Shown: positions 1 through 12,900, numbered from the stretch's first letter. The stretch is DNA of 64,000 nt from Prorocentrum cordatum (GCA_963575745.1 CAUYUJ010014615.1:28501-92500); one strand, 5' to 3'. A program made the numbers and translations. The notes: a model not told the origin generated them from the letters alone.

Positions 1-170
1 GGCCGTCGCCAGGTGGGGCTAGGACAGGGACTGGTCGTTCCACAGCGTTCCGGAACGCTCTCAGAGCGTGCCAGAACGCTCTGAGAGGGCCGCGGCGATT
101 GGCATATCCTCCAGAACCGCCAGACCTCAGAAGTCCCCGAGTTATCCCTGTCCAATGTTGTCCCTGTCCT
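1..170 (+). repeat. Dispersed repeat DR1, copy 1 (cut by window start)
   Basis: This is one of four copies of a roughly 150-bp repeat, all in the + direction. The best-kept part (88-114) reads GGCCGCGGCGATTGGCA and then a CCTCCAG-like stretch, followed by CCTCAGAAGTCCCCGA. It is preceded by GC-rich inverted pieces (CAGAGCG / CGCTCTG, about 37-90), so the RNA or single strand could fold. The other copies are near 16688, 37755 and 49300. Confidence 0.6.
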
Positions 171-657
171 GGCTTCGTCTTACGCCAGTGGACATGCTGC
201 TGGCTTCGTTTTACGTCTTTCCCGCGCCAATCGAGCCCGCCCAGGAGCTGCGGCGCGCCCGCGGCGCGCACATGCAGCAGACAAGCGGCCTAAGGCCGGG
301 AGGCAGACCACAGGGCAGCATGGCGCTGCCATGTCAGCTCCAACGGCGTTGACCTGAGGAGCTTGAGTAACAGGAGGTCTCGCTGTAGGAGCTTGGGCCC
401 ATGGCAATCTAAGATCTCCACGCTGTGGCTGCCAAGCGAATTTCCCATCCTGGGAGTATCTTGGTCCGTCTTGGGAGCTTCTCAGGTTGTCCTCCTCCTC
501 CTCCTCCGCCTCCTCCGCCTCCTCCTCTCTGCGCTACGCCCTGGCCCGTCACCGCGAAGGCGGCTGGATGCGGCCAGCAGAGGCTTGCTTTCCTTCCTGG
601 TCTGGGTCACGGGCTTCGGCCCGGCCCGCAGGCCGGTCGGGAACTTTTCATTTTTGT
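171..657. other. No gene seen; short TCC tract
   Basis: No gene is recognised. A CCTCCTCCTCC-rich tract lies at about 487-532. The open frames here have no recognisable family and change identity across repeats. Confidence 0.4.
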
Positions 658-845
658 CCAGCGTCTTATGCTGCTTGTTCCAGCCTTCCACTCTTCGGCT
701 CAACACGCTAAGCATTTCCAGGCCCCCGAGCGTCAACGTCCTGGGCTTTTCCAAGGCTTCCGCCCCGCGGAGAGGGCATAGCGTGTCGCTGGGGCAGCCA
801 CTACGACACGCTAAACAAAAGTTCCCGACCGTAAGTCGCTCCAGA
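658..845 (+). repeat. Dispersed repeat DR3, copy A
   Basis: The segment contains CTCTTCGGCTCAACACGCT, CGAGCGTCAACGTCC and CGACACGCTAAACAA in the same order and spacing as copies at 14978-15160 and 54165-54360. AGCGTGTC and GACACGCT within it are inverted partners, suggesting a small non-autonomous element. Confidence 0.55.
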
Positions 846-1140
846 GCCTTGAAGCCACCGCGGTGCCCGAAGATAACATGCTCCAGGCCCACCAGATCTC
901 AGAGGTCCCCGATCTGCATTGGGCACCAGCCTAAACTTCGGCCGACTTGCACCACGTTGAAATGTTGCGGTCGAGGGTTCGGGGGTTCGAGGGAAAGGCG
1001 CCGATTTCGGCCACATGGGGGGCCCCCGGAGGGGCCCAAAGCCCTCGTGTTCCCCGCTCTCGCCTCTGCGAACATCGCCGACGTCGAAAATTCAGGCCCG
1101 CGCGTATATTCATCCGAATGTTAGTTTTGATCCTGCCTCC

Positions 1141-1193
1141 GTCTTCCCTCCTCCTCCTCCTCCTCCTCCTCCTCCTCCTCCTCCTCCTCCATC
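1141..1193 (+). repeat. (TCC)n microsatellite
   Basis: A nearly perfect run of about 17 TCC triplets. It is pure pyrimidine on the + strand and produces Leu, Pro or Ser runs in the three frames and Glu, Arg or Gly runs on the other strand. Confidence 0.9.
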
Positions 1194-1449
1194 CTCCGAG
1201 GCTGCTCAGTTTCAAAGTCATTGTTGCGCCTCCGAGTCTGCAGCCCGACACTGGCGGCGTCGCGCTTCAAGCTTACCATGTCGCGTGTGCTTCCTTCGAG
1301 CTGCCTGGACGTCCAGTCGTGACTTCGGCTTGAGTGTATGCGATGTCGTACCCCTCTTTTTCCTCCCCCCCCTCCAGAATATCCGCGAACCACCCCGCGC
1401 CCGCCTCCTCACTCCGATCCGCAATTGCGAGGTGCTGCGCACGTGGTTT

Positions 1450-1610
1450 GTCAGTCACAAATACTCGGGGATTCTCAACAAGCGTGGAGAGGTGGGGGGT
1501 CGCAGCGCCTTCGGCGCGCGGTGGCCACCCGCGACGGGGGCCGGTGTGGGGCCGTCGGCGGGGTCGACGCCCACCGCGACGCTTACTCGGAAACTCGGAG
1601 TGCGGTCCGA
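1450..1610 (+). repeat. Dispersed repeat DR4, + copy
   Basis: The segment holds GGATTCTCAACAAGCGTGG, AGCGCCTTCGGCGCGCGG and CGACGCTTACTCGGAAACTC. The same blocks occur in the same order on the minus strand at 33235-33430. Both copies can be read as LNKRG...GRSAFGARWP, which comes from the shared DNA and is not evidence of a gene. Confidence 0.6.
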
Positions 1611-2134
1611 GGCAGCTATGCCGTGGCGCCCCGTGCAGCACCAGGCTGCGGAGGGCAGGCCGAGGGCCGGCGGGGAGAAGGCACGGGGAGCGGAGGGCCG
1701 CGGGCCCCTCCGAGACGGCCCGCGACGCCTCGGGGGCCTCCTGAGCGCCACGGGCGTGCTGCGCGGCACTGGCGGAGGCGTTACCTCTAGGGTGCAGTCA
1801 ACCATGATGGTAAGGATGTGGCAACTCTCCGAGGCCACCCTTGCATCCTTGCCCCTTCGGTTTTCGGCATCCTTCGGCATTCCGCTGCGCTCCGCACGGA
1901 AAGCGTCAAGGTGGCCTTCCAAGGCTCTTGCATCCTTACCGCGCATCCTTGCTATCCTGGTCGAGTGTAAGCCAGGTGCGGCGGAGATGCAGTGATTCTC
2001 GCTAGCTGGTCTATTTCACGCCTTGCATCCGTCCCCGAAGCGCCGGTTGCCACACAGGCCAGTGGGTAGCGATTCGTTGCCAGTCGATTGCACAGCAGCC
2101 ACCACGCTCGGGATGAAAACAACCTTCCCCTCGT

Positions 2135-3905
2135 CTCTCCACCGGCCTAACCTTCCTCTCTCTCCTCCCCCTTCCTCCCCCTCCTTCTTCCCCTCCTTCC
2201 CCGCCTCTCTCTCCCCCCTTCCTCCAACCTCCCCCCCCGATCTCGCTTCCTCCCTCCCCCCGCTCCCATGGCCTGTTTTTCCTCCTGGACCTCGCCGCTC
2301 TTCCGGGCCCTCTACGACTGATCCTCTCCTCCTCCGCTTCCTCCTCCTCCTTCTCCTCCTTATCCTCCTGCTGAGGCTCCCTTCTCCTGACTCTCCTGCA
2401 TCCTCGTCCTCCACCTTCTGATCATCCACCCTTCCTCCTCCTGCATCCTCTTCCTCCACCTTCTCAGTGTCATCTCCCTTCCTCCTCCTGCTGCCACCCT
2501 CCTACCCCAAACCTCCCCCCAGCAACTCTCCAGCCTCCATCCTCCCTTGTGGGATCGGCAATGCCGTGGATTGAGTCCGATGGGCAGCTGCTGGCCGACG
2601 ACGCCTCCGCTCCTTCGCTCACCCACACGAGCTGGATGTAAAACAACAGAAGGTGTAAATCTGCCAGGAGAAAGGCAGAAGCGGAGCGACCTCCTCGGGC
2701 TGCCCGACCCGCTCCTGTCCCCTTTCCTGCCCCGCCCCTCCTCCCCCCCACCCCTCCTCCACCCAGCCTCCCCCCCAGCCTCTCCTTCGCCTTCCCCTTG
2801 TTTCCTAGTTCGCCGCAGCACATAGCCTCGCGCGCTCGCCCGCGGAGAGAATGGGACCGCGGCCCCCTCCCCCCTCCCTCTCCCCAGCCTCCCTCCCTCC
2901 TCCCTCCCTCCCTCCCCTTCCCGAGCGGGCGGAGGAGACAAACAAGCTGAGCATCACCAAAAGGCCCCCCCCCCCGCCGGCAGCGGGAGGAACGAGGGAG
3001 GACGAGGGAGAGAGGGGTGCTGGTCGGGGGATGGAGGATGGATGGAGGAGGGGTAACGGGGGAAGGAGGGAGGGTGGGGAGATGAATGAAGGTAGAGGCG
3101 AGGAGGAGGAGGAGGAGGAGGAGGAGGAGGAGGAGGAGGAGGAGGAGGAGGAGGAGGAGGAGGAGGAGGAGGAGAGGAGGGGGGAAGGAGGAGGAGGAGG
3201 AGGAGGAGGAGAGGAGGAGGAGGAGGAGGAGGAGGAGGAGGAGAGAGGAGGGAGGAGGAGGAGGAGGAGGGAGGAGGAGGAGGAGGGAGGAGGAGGAGGA
3301 TAGGGAGGCGTCCGGGGACTCTTGGAAGCTTTCGGGAGTTTGAGGGGTCTTTTGGTCGCGCCAGGTGGTTGTACGGGGCAGGGAGTAAAGATCGGGGGGG
3401 GAGCAGGACGGTGGTATGATAAGGGAAACATGAGAAACAAGATAATGATGGTGATGATCGTGATCATGACGGTGGTGATGGTGATTATGATGATGATGGT
3501 GATGGTGATGCTGGGTGATGGTGTTGATGTTGGTGATAATGATCAGAATGACGATGCCGATGGCGATGAGCAGGAGGAGGAGGAGGAGGAGGCGCAAGAG
3601 GAGAAGGACGAGGAGGAGGAGGACGAGGAGGAGGAGGAAGGGGAGGATGACAAGGAACCCGAGGAGAGGAGGATGACGAGGAGGAGGAGGGCAGGGACAG
3701 CTCCTACCGCCTGCTACGTTCCCCTTTCCTCCTCCTCCTTCTCCTCCTCCTCCTCCTCCTCCTCCTCCGTCCCCTCCTCATCTTCCTCCGGCTCCTTCCA
3801 TTATGTTCCTTCCCCGTTATCTCCCCCCCCCCCCCCCCCCTCATTCTCCATCGAGGAGGGAAGGGGAATATCGAAGAGGAGGAGGAGGAGGGCCGACGTC
3901 TTGCA
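2135..3905. repeat. Long purine/pyrimidine simple-repeat domain
   Basis: About 1.8 kb is dominated by strand-asymmetric simple repeats. 2135-2530 is CT-rich with TCC triplets; 2690-2800 and 2860-2930 are CT-rich; 3000-3300 is almost pure purine with long (GGA)n; 3440-3560 is GATG-rich; 3570-3690 is GAG-rich; 3720-3800 is (TCC)n. An interrupted C tract lies at 3823-3840. The long open frames on both strands here are repeat artefacts. Confidence 0.85.
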
Positions 3906-3962
3906 CGTGTCCTAGCCTTTTTCGGCCTTTCAAGGACCTGCGGGGACCATCGGGGACCTCGA

Positions 3963-4258
3963 CACAGTCGTTACTGTCCTCTTTCTGCTTCTCTTTTGGC
4001 CCAGTCTGCGCGCGCGTTTCCGCGCGTTTGGCTCAAGTTACTTCCGAGAACTGGACCACGACGGGACGATTAGCGGTAAAATGGTTCGCGCGCCTCCCTC
4101 TTAGCGCGCGCATATTGTTACCCTCGCCACACTTAGCGACAATCTGTAGCCATGCCGCAGTACGTCGTCAAGGGAACATCCGTCAATTAGATCCTGGAAT
4201 TGAGGGCCCCTTAGCTAGGAGCCCAGAATTAGGATAATGCTCGAATGTCAAAATCTAG
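3963..4258 (+). repeat. Dispersed repeat DR2, copy A, with spliced-leader-like motif
   Basis: About 290 bp are shared in order with 14460-14758, including GTCGTTA, GCGCGCGTTTCCGCGCGTTT, a CGAGAAC block, TAGCGCGCGC and ATAATGCTCGAATGTC-like ends. The motif TTTGGCTCAAG at 4027-4037 equals the 3' end of the dinoflagellate trans-spliced leader as I know it. The rest of the leader is not present. Confidence 0.6.
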
Positions 4259-7200
4259 TGTTATTCTGGCTAATTCGTTACTTGCCGAAGTAAGCTCTGA
4301 ATGCCGTCATGATGACGGGCGTCATGAGGAGCGCCATGGGGCTTGCAATGTCTCGGTGCGGGATCAATATCACGACGAGCAATACCGAGCGAAAGGACCT
4401 TAGTTCGTGTTTCCCCACCCCGAGGGGTACCGAACATGGAGGCCAGAAGAAATCCCAGGCTTACCCCCCCCTTCAGTGTCGGATTCGTGCGATGCGATTG
4501 CAGAGGCGGCGTCAGGGGAAAGAGCCTGGCGGCCTTTTCGATTGGAGAGGGGGGAGCTATATCGATCTGAGCAGAATTCATGCCAGGTGGCGGGCGACCA
4601 GCCTTTTCTGGTGGAGGGCATCATGCAGCATGTCAACTGACAGTCAATGCGACGGAACAAACAGACCAGGGAATCCCTACGTCGACGTCGGGGCGATCGA
4701 AGCCCCTTGCATCGACGTCCCGGCTGCGGCGGGAGAGGCCCCTGCGTATGTTTTGCCCCCCCCCCCCCCGACCCTCTCTCTTCGGAAACGGCTCGTGAGC
4801 CTCTCGAGACAGCCCAGGGCCGACTCAGCGGAACACCGCCCAAGACGCCTGGCAGCAGTCTTCCAGAGCTGGCACCCAGGCAGTGGCCAGTGTTCTCCGG
4901 TATGGCGGGGGGGGAGTTCTTCACCCAGCGTCATTTCTCGCATCAAGGCGAGGAAGACCAATAAACTGACGGATCGGTGGGTGTGAAGAGGTTCCGCCCT
5001 GTACCATCGCTGTCGCCAGCGCGTCCCAGTCAAGACCCAGACGAAGTGAAGGTGGATCGATGTGTTGTAGCCCCCGGGCGCGCGTTGGTCGCAGTGGTTT
5101 TGCCGCTGGCAAATGTCGCGTCAGTGGCTCGGCCGCGTCGGGCTCAGGCCCCGGCGGCGGCGGCGGCGACGGTGGCGGAGGACCGCATGGCCTTGAGTCG
5201 TAGGGTTCCAGCGACAACCACATGAAATTAGTCGCATGATCTTTGGTTCGCAAGGAAACAGTTGATCTTGTCGAAGGGAATCCAAACCGCAGCCGGGAAT
5301 CTGGCGCGCGGGAAAGGATTTTCTGAGTTTTCTGGCATGCTGCTGCGGGCAGGGTTGCCGCTCACTGCCATGAGAAGGACCCCAGGCGAAGACGCTGGAT
5401 GTTCCGCAAAGTCATCGAGGGCTTCGGGATCTGAGGCCAATTCCTGTGGCACGACTTATATTTGCGTGCCAAGGCCAGGGCAAAGTGCGGATATTGTTTC
5501 GCCTCCGCACAGGGGCTTGAGTAGGACGACCTGCGCAGAGCGAGCCGTGTTGAATGCAATTGGGGACCCATTTGGCAAATTGCACAGAATCAGCGGAACG
5601 ACGACACAGCTACTTCGCAAGTGGGGCCGCGACGGGGGAAGTGGTTCGGCGCGTTCAAGGCCAAACCGCATGGCGGCGTGAACGTGGACCAACGGCATAT
5701 AGTTATGCTTTTAATATGAACGAGCTGGCCACCACTTCCATTCTTCCAGGTGGGTTCAAGGGAAGGGATGGGAGAAATGCACGCTGCGCTCGTGCAGATC
5801 GCGGCTGACTGCAAGAAGTTGGTCGGGAAGACTGTTGGAGGACTAGAATCCATTCTACACCTTCGTCGTAGGCGGGGACTGCGACAGCTGGGTTGCCCCT
5901 GGGCAGGCCCGCTACAATCCGCAACAGACCCAGGGACTGCGCGTCCCGCGCGTAAGGGCGGCGAGGCGAGAGAGAGTGTTGCGCTGGTTGGCTATGGGCC
6001 GTCCGGCGATGCGCAATGCGCATCCTGATTGGAACGCCGATGGTCAACGGCCAGCCGCGCTCGGGCGCGCGGCATTTCGCCGGCGACGACGGAGATGCGG
6101 CCCAGAAGTTTGCCGAGTTCTGTGGTGTCTGCAACGTTAAGAGCGCGGTCCCGCGTGCTGCCAGGCGGGGGCGGCGGCGCCCACGCTGGAGGGGTCCGAC
6201 GGAAATTCTTCCGACGCCCGTGCGCCAGCCACCGGCGGCCCTGGCGTCGGGGCTGGCGGCGCACCGGGGAAGAGGACTCTTATATGATAGGGGGCCTCGT
6301 CAGTCAGGGCGGATCGATTCTGGGCCGCGCCTGGGAAAAACGCGCGTTTGCGTCTCTGTCTGGCGCCCCAGAGACTCCGGCCAATGAGCGCGGCGCGCGG
6401 CCAATGCTACTGGAGAGGGCTGGATCCAGGAAAACAAGTGCAACGAGTCGTGGACCGCGGAGAAACATCAGGAGCGGCACGTTCCCATGGACGGGCCCTT
6501 GAGCCCCGGGCGCGCGCCCCTCCAGCGGGCGAGAGCTCGACCGGGAGGTCGGCGCCATATATCTTCTTGACGTGCCAATGGCGCGCGGTACTATTGGCTG
6601 CCAGTGGAGAGCAGGCCAGCGAATTCCCCTCGGGGGTGCCATTTCGCCCAGCGAACCCCCGCAGGGGGCGGGATTCTTTGCGCCGCAACATGGGCATTGA
6701 CGCGGCCGAGAGCGAGGCCAAGTCTGGGATGGCCCGGGCGAGAAACAGCGCGGCGTCGCTTGCGCGCCTGCATGCCGACCGCCCCGACTATGTTGCCCAG
6801 GCGAGGGCGGCGCGGATGCGCTGTGCGATCTTCAGTTGTGCGACAGGAAGCCGGATGGGCATCTGACGACTGCTCGCGCGGACGAAGCGTGGAGTTGGGA
6901 ATTGCGCGAGGATTCGACGCAATCCCAGTAGGTGGTAAGGAGGTGTTGGGGTCGATCGGCCTTGTCTGCGGCGCCTGCCCTGCTCCGGGCAGACTGCGAG
7001 CGAGGGGCTGCGGGGGGGCGCGCTGCGCGCCGGCGCCCAAGCGCGACGACCGAGGCCCGACGGGGGCGTGTGCGAGATGCGAAGAAGATAACCGCGAACG
7101 ATGCGTCGGACCTGGACAGGCCCGTCAAGAGATCACTGGCCTTGGCAGCCTTTGACGGCCCCGCCCGCCTCAAGAACGCAGGCGCCAGGGGGGCCGCCTC

Positions 7201-7421
7201 GCGGTGGCCCGCGAGAGTCGGCAGAGCCGATCAGCGATGCGGTGGCCTCGGTTTCGAGCAGCACCACCCAGAGGAGAGGCGGCGATGCTCTGAACCTGGT
7301 GTCTCAGCAAGACATGTAGGAATAATGCGGAGATGCCGTTCCGTCCGGCATCCCCCCGTCTGTTATAGGTCGGGGGCCTTGAGACGGGGGTCAATGCAGA
7401 CGGGGGTCAGTCAGAGCGCCA
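4259..7421. other. Unique sequence with no gene recognised
   Basis: This stretch has moderate GC and few repeats, apart from C tracts at 4466-4473 and 4757-4768. Several frames of 60-225 codons are open on both strands, but none shows a domain or motif that I recognise, and they overlap each other. Decayed mobile-element sequence is possible. I found no S1 or S2 exon of the channel here. Confidence 0.4.
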
Positions 7422-7585
7422 GATCTTGCAGGATTCTGATGGGCCAGGGGCGCATTGACCCGGGTTTGGGTGCAGGGCCCCGCATGATCTTGCAGGACCC
7501 TTCGCATTGGTCCGGGCTTGGGCGCAGGATCTTGCAGGATCTCACGCGGTTCGGCACTCACCCGGGTCTGGATTGACCCGGGTCA
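7422..7585 (+). repeat. Short degenerate tandem repeat
   Basis: GATCTTGCAGGA recurs at 7422, 7486 and 7528, each followed by a CGCATTG or GGCACTC block and a GACCCGGGT-like palindrome. The units are about 64 and 42 bp. Confidence 0.55.
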
Positions 7586-9993
7586 GAAGGCCCCCGAGTA
7601 GGACATGTCGCTATTCGCCGAAGTCGGGGTCACTTTCGCCCAGTTCTGACAGAGGATGATGACGAAACCCGCCGCTTCCGTGACCGACCGTTGCAGCCAT
7701 TGCGGCATTGTTCCGCAATTGTGATTCGCATCGGTGGATGGGCGCTGGCGCACGCTTTAGTGAAACGAATGAAAAAGGAATTTCGGGCCCAAGAACCTCT
7801 ATCCTGGCGGCCGTGGCTTTGCGATAGGCCGCGGGACTGTCAGGTGATGTCCTGCCCGATGGGCTGGGACTGTCTGCGGCCGATACATAACACCCCTGTT
7901 GAGTGAGAGGAGTGGGGCTCCTTGCTGAATGGCGAAGGCGCGGTTCCGCTGCTCATTCGGGCGCTTAGCTGAACGTGGAAGAGAGCTGCTGAAAGCAGTC
8001 GCGGCCGTCACGTTCGGCGCCGGGACATGCTCCAATTGCGAGTCTAAGTTGGCCGCGTTCGCAACGACGGGCTGCTCCGACTTTAGCTTCGATGCGATAG
8101 ACATTCGCCATATATCCGGCCGCCGCGGGGATCCATCTTAGCTCGAGCTGCGCGATCGCAGCGCGATCGCTGCATGTTATTGTTCAAAGAAGGACAGACT
8201 CTTGAGGAAATCCTGGGTGCTAGAGAGGCAATCGGCACGGTGGCGTAGGGCAGATTTTGGCAGGCTTCCTGGAAACGCGAGGCCGGGCCCGTTTCGTCTG
8301 CGGCTGTCTTCGGCCCAACCGATTGGGCAAGCTGTCGCACTAGCATTGCGACAAAGTGGCAACGCCTGAAGACGAGACTCGCTGCCACGCGGCAGCTGGA
8401 GACAATTTCCAGGCGCGCGGACTGCAGATCAAGGGAACGGCGCCCCCGAACTCTGCCCAGGGTGCTGGAGCTTTCGGATCGGCGCCCAAAGCGGGGGCAG
8501 GATCAGCTCGGCGCGGAGGCAAGCAACGATGAAAATGGCAGATGTTTCCACGGGGCGAAGGACGTGAGTCGAAAGGAAGGTGATCACTGGCGGCGTTTGG
8601 CTTCTTTTCGCGGCGTCCGATGCGCCGAGGCCCCAGCGGGAATAGGCAATGAAGACGGCGCTGCGTTTCGCTATGTGACATGGGTCCTGGCGAACAAGGG
8701 TTGCAAGCCGCCCGCGTGTTCCGCATCGCGTTTGCTGGAGTTCGGGAAACCGATTCTGCGAATGCATTGATATGCTGCCTTTTTGCAAATCCACCCCGCC
8801 ACTCGAGAATGCGATAATCGGGTATCCCGAGGCACATTCCCTCGTGAAGCTAGACCCTCTGGGCTTAGATTTCGGACCACTCAGCGCGCCTGATGGGAGC
8901 AATGGAGCCCGACCGAGGCAGATGTTGTGGAACTGGGGAGCGAATGGGAGATTTGGGAGGCGTCTAGTATATGCAAACTGGATCACGACGAGATTGCACG
9001 GCATGGTCCACGGCCACGGGGCAGAAGTCGAATTCGACAAGTTTGAATCGCCCGCGGGCGGGCGCCCGAGTTTCGAAAAAGTTAATGGCACAGGTTCCTG
9101 GGTGCTGCCTCTTAGGGAACTGGAAGGGACGCAATGGAATCCGCTCCGGCGCGAGAGATCGACCGCGTCCCCGGCCACGGGGGGAGAAGGTTAGAGCCTT
9201 GCAAATTGCTTCGGTCGAGTCGGGGGAAGTCCTAGTCGATGCGTCTCGCAGAATGCCTCCCGCAGTGGATCTCTACGATGACCCCGCCGGGGGGTTCTAC
9301 GACGAAAGGTAAGATGTCTCGTCTGTCGATATGAAGAAGTACTTCTCGAGTGCTGGTTCAGCAAGGCCCGCGGCGATGCTGGTCGAGGAGCGGAAGAGAT
9401 CACCCCCCGAGGACGGATGCCCATGGACGCCTGATGACAAGGACTGACTCACTCGCGCCGTAGTCGAGTTCGTGGTGGGCGTCGCCGAGAGATGCCGCGC
9501 CCCGCGCGACTCGTGCCACTGCGATGTGCTGAGCGAGCCTGCCAGCGTGTTCCTCGATTGGCATGCCCAGGGAATCCACGATGGGACATGGGTCGGCATG
9601 CTAGTCGACGGGACTATCGCATGCTTCGACCTGGACAGCGCATTTCCGCCAAAGGCGTCTGCTGTCCAACCAAATAGGGCATCAAGAGACTGACTGCGTC
9701 CTCCAGACCCACGGAGAAAAGCGGGGGCTCGCGGGCGCGTAGACTCCCGGGCGCAATCGCGAAGCTGCGGATGCCATTGGCTCTCCAGGCAAGCTGGCGG
9801 TCACGGTCGAAATCCCGGCACTCCGACGCAGAGGGTCATCGCCATCAACGGCTGACTTGACAACGGATCCGCCCGCTGACGACCGTTTCCGGCATGGGGG
9901 AGGCATCGGCGGCCGACGGTCTGAAAGCGATCGCCCGGGCTGGAAAACGCAGCGCAGCCTCTTGCAGCGGTGATTCTGTCGATGGAGACGTCG
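7586..9993. other. Unique sequence with no gene recognised
   Basis: This is non-repetitive DNA. Open frames at 8772-9194 (+) and 9472-9693 (+) look less repetitive than most, but I do not recognise them and found no splice-supported structure. They may be remnants of mobile elements. Confidence 0.35.
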
Positions 9994-12900
9994 GACATCG
10001 CGCGCCCGCAGCGCCGGGGATGCGGAAAGGGGGGCCCCAGCTTCAAACTACCCCCCTCCCTCCCTTCCAAAGGGGGGGGGGGGGGGGCTTCCGAAGCTAC
10101 CCCCCCCTCCTCCCTTCCTTTTGCAAGGGTTTCTAAGCTAGGGGGGCCCTGGCTCACGGGGGGGGGGCTTCGAAGCTACCCCCCCCTCCCTCCCTTTTCC
10201 GGAGCAGAAGGCGAGCCCGGGCTTCCCTTTCCAAGGGGGGGGGGCTTCGGAAGCCCCCCCCTTCCTTTTTTGGTATGGGCAGAGGGGGCGGGCGGCTTCA
10301 AGCTACCCCCGTCCGCCCTCCTTTGCATAGGCGGGGGGGGTCCGAAGCTACCCCCCCTGCCTTCCGGGGCTATGGCAGAATAGTTGATTCCCTGCAGATA
10401 GTTGCGCACCGCAGCGCTAGAGAACGCATTGAAGAGTAACGTCGGCCCTTGGCTCGTTTTCTTGTTTTCTTGTTTTCTCGGCCCCTGGTTCGTAGTCACG
10501 TTTTCTCGGGCCCTGATTCCTTTTATCGTTTTCTCGTTTTCTCGGGCCTTGGCTCGTTTTCTTGTTTTCTCGTCCTTTCGGCCCCTGGGTCGCGGTCTCG
10601 TTTTCTCGGACCCTGGTTTGTGTTCTCGTTTTTCGTTTTCTCGGCCCCTGGATCGTGATCTCGTTTTCTCCGACCTTGCTTCGTTTTCTCGTTTCCTCGT
10701 TTTCTCGACTCCTGGGTCGTGGTCTCGTTTTCTTGAACCAAGCATTTACTGGTGATCTCGGCCCTTGGGTGATGGTTTCGTCGGACCCTGGTTCAATTTC
10801 TCGCTTTCTCGTTTCCTCGGCCCCTGGGTCGTGGGTCGTTTTCGCGTTTTCTCGTTTCCTCTGCCCTTGGGTCGCGGTCTCGTTTTCTCGGCGCCTGGTT
10901 CGTTTGCTCGTGTTTTGTTTTCTCGGCCCCTGGGTCGTGGTTTCGTTTTCTCGGGCCCTGGTTCGTTTTCTCGTTTTCTCGTTTTGTCGGCCCTTGGGTC
11001 GTGGTGGACCCTGATTCCTTTTGTATCGTTTTCTCGTCTTCTCGGCCCATGGGTCGTGGTCGTGTTTTCTCAGACCCTGGTTCGTTTTCGCGTTTTCTGT
11101 GCCCTTGGGTCGTGGTCTCGTTTGCTCGGACTTTGGTTCGTTTTCTCGTGTTCTCGGCCCCTGGGTCGTGGTCTCGTTTTCTCGGACCCTGGTTCGTTGT
11201 CTCGTTTTCTCGGCTTTTGGGTTTTTGTGTCGTTTTCTCGGGTTCTGGTTCGTGGTCTCGTTTTCTTGTTTTCTCGGCCCCTGGGTCGTGGTCTCGTTTT
11301 TCCTCGGACCCTGGTTAGTTGTCTCGTTTGTTCGTGTTCTCGGCACGTGGGTCGTGGTCCCGGTTTCTCTGACGCTGGCTCGGTTTCTCGTGTTCTCCGT
11401 TTCTCGGCCCCTGGATCGTGTGGTATTGTTTTCTCGGGGCCTGGTTCGTTTTCTCGTTTTCTCGGCCCCGGGGTCATGGTCTCGTTTTCTCGGACGCTGG
11501 TTTGTTTTATCGTTCTCTCGTTTTCTCGCCCCCAGGGTCGTAGTCTCGTTTTCTCGGACACGTGTTCGTTTTAAGTTTTCTGGTTTTCTCAGCCTTTGGG
11601 TCGTGGTCTTGGTTTCTCGTGCCCGGGTTCGTTTTCTCGATTTCTCGTTCGGCCCTTGGGTTTTTGTTTCGTTTTCTCGGGCGTTGGTTCTTTGTTTTGT
11701 TTTCTCGTTTTCTCGGCCCCTGGGTTGTGGTCTCGTTTTCTTTGACGCTGATTCGTTTTCTTGTTGTCTTAGTTTATCGTCCCCTGGGTCGTGGTCTCGT
11801 TTTCTCGGACCCTGGTTCGTTTCCTCGTGTTCTTGTTTTCTCTGCCCCTGGGTCGTGGTCTCATTTTTCCTCCGATCCCGTCTCGTTTTCTCTGCCCCTG
11901 GGTCGTGGTCTCGTTTTCTCGGTCTTGGGTTCGTTTTCTCGTTTTCTTTGCCCCTGGGTCGTGGTTTTGCTTTCTCGGACTATGATTTGTTTTCTCGTTT
12001 TCTCGTTTCCTCTGCCCCTGGATCGTGGTTTTGTTTTCTCTGACCCTGGTTCGTTTTTTCGTTTTCTCTGCCCTGGATCGTGGTTTTGTTTTCTCTGACC
12101 CTGGTTCGTGTTGTCGTTTCTTGTTTTCTCGGCCCATGGGTCGTGGTGCTGTTTTCTCTGACCCTGGTTCGTTGTCTCGTTTTATCGTTTTCTCGGCCCC
12201 GGGGTCGTGGTCCCGTTTTCTCGGACGCTGGTTTGTTTCCTCGTCTTCTCTTTGGTTAGTTTTCTCCGCCCCTGGGTCGTGGTTTCGTTTTCTCTGACCG
12301 ATGTTCGCGTTTTCTCGGCCCCTGGGTCGCGTTGTCGTTTTCTCGGGCTGATGATCGCGTTTTCTCGGCATGGGTCGTGGTCTCGTTTGCTCGGACCTTG
12401 GTTAATTGTCTCGTTTCTCGTGTTCCCGGCCCCTGGGTCGTGGTCTCGTTTTCTCGGACCCTGGTTCATGGTTTCGTTTTCTCGTTGTCTCGGCTTCTGG
12501 GTTTTTGTGTCGGTGTCCATGGTTCTGGTTTGTTTTCTTGTTTTCTCGGCCCCTGGGTCGTGGTCTCGTTTTCTCGGTCTTGGGTTCGTTTTATCGTTGT
12601 CTCGTTTCCCGGCCCCTGGGTCGTGGTTTCGTTTTCTCGGGCCTTGGTTCGTTTCTCGTTTTCTCGTTTTGTCGGCCCCTGGGTCGTGGTCCCGTTTTCT
12701 CGGACCTTGGTTCGTGTACTTGTTTTCTTAGCCCCTGGGTCGTGGTCTCGTTTTCTCTGACCCTGGTTCGTTTTTTCGGACCCTGGTTCGTTTATTCGTT
12801 TTCTTGTTTTCTCGGTCCCTGGGCCGTGGTTTCGTTTTCTCGGGCCTTGCTTCGTTTCTTCGTTTTCTCTGACCCTGGGTCGTTGTCGTCGTCGTCGTCG

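Noticed and set aside
2470-3597. 375-codon minus-strand frame with poly-Leu
   Set aside because: Pure product of TCC/GAT repeats; there is no conserved segment.
10417-12371. Long minus-strand frames of RKRENETTTQGPRK type
   Set aside because: They follow the 55-65-bp minisatellite and are open in more than one frame.
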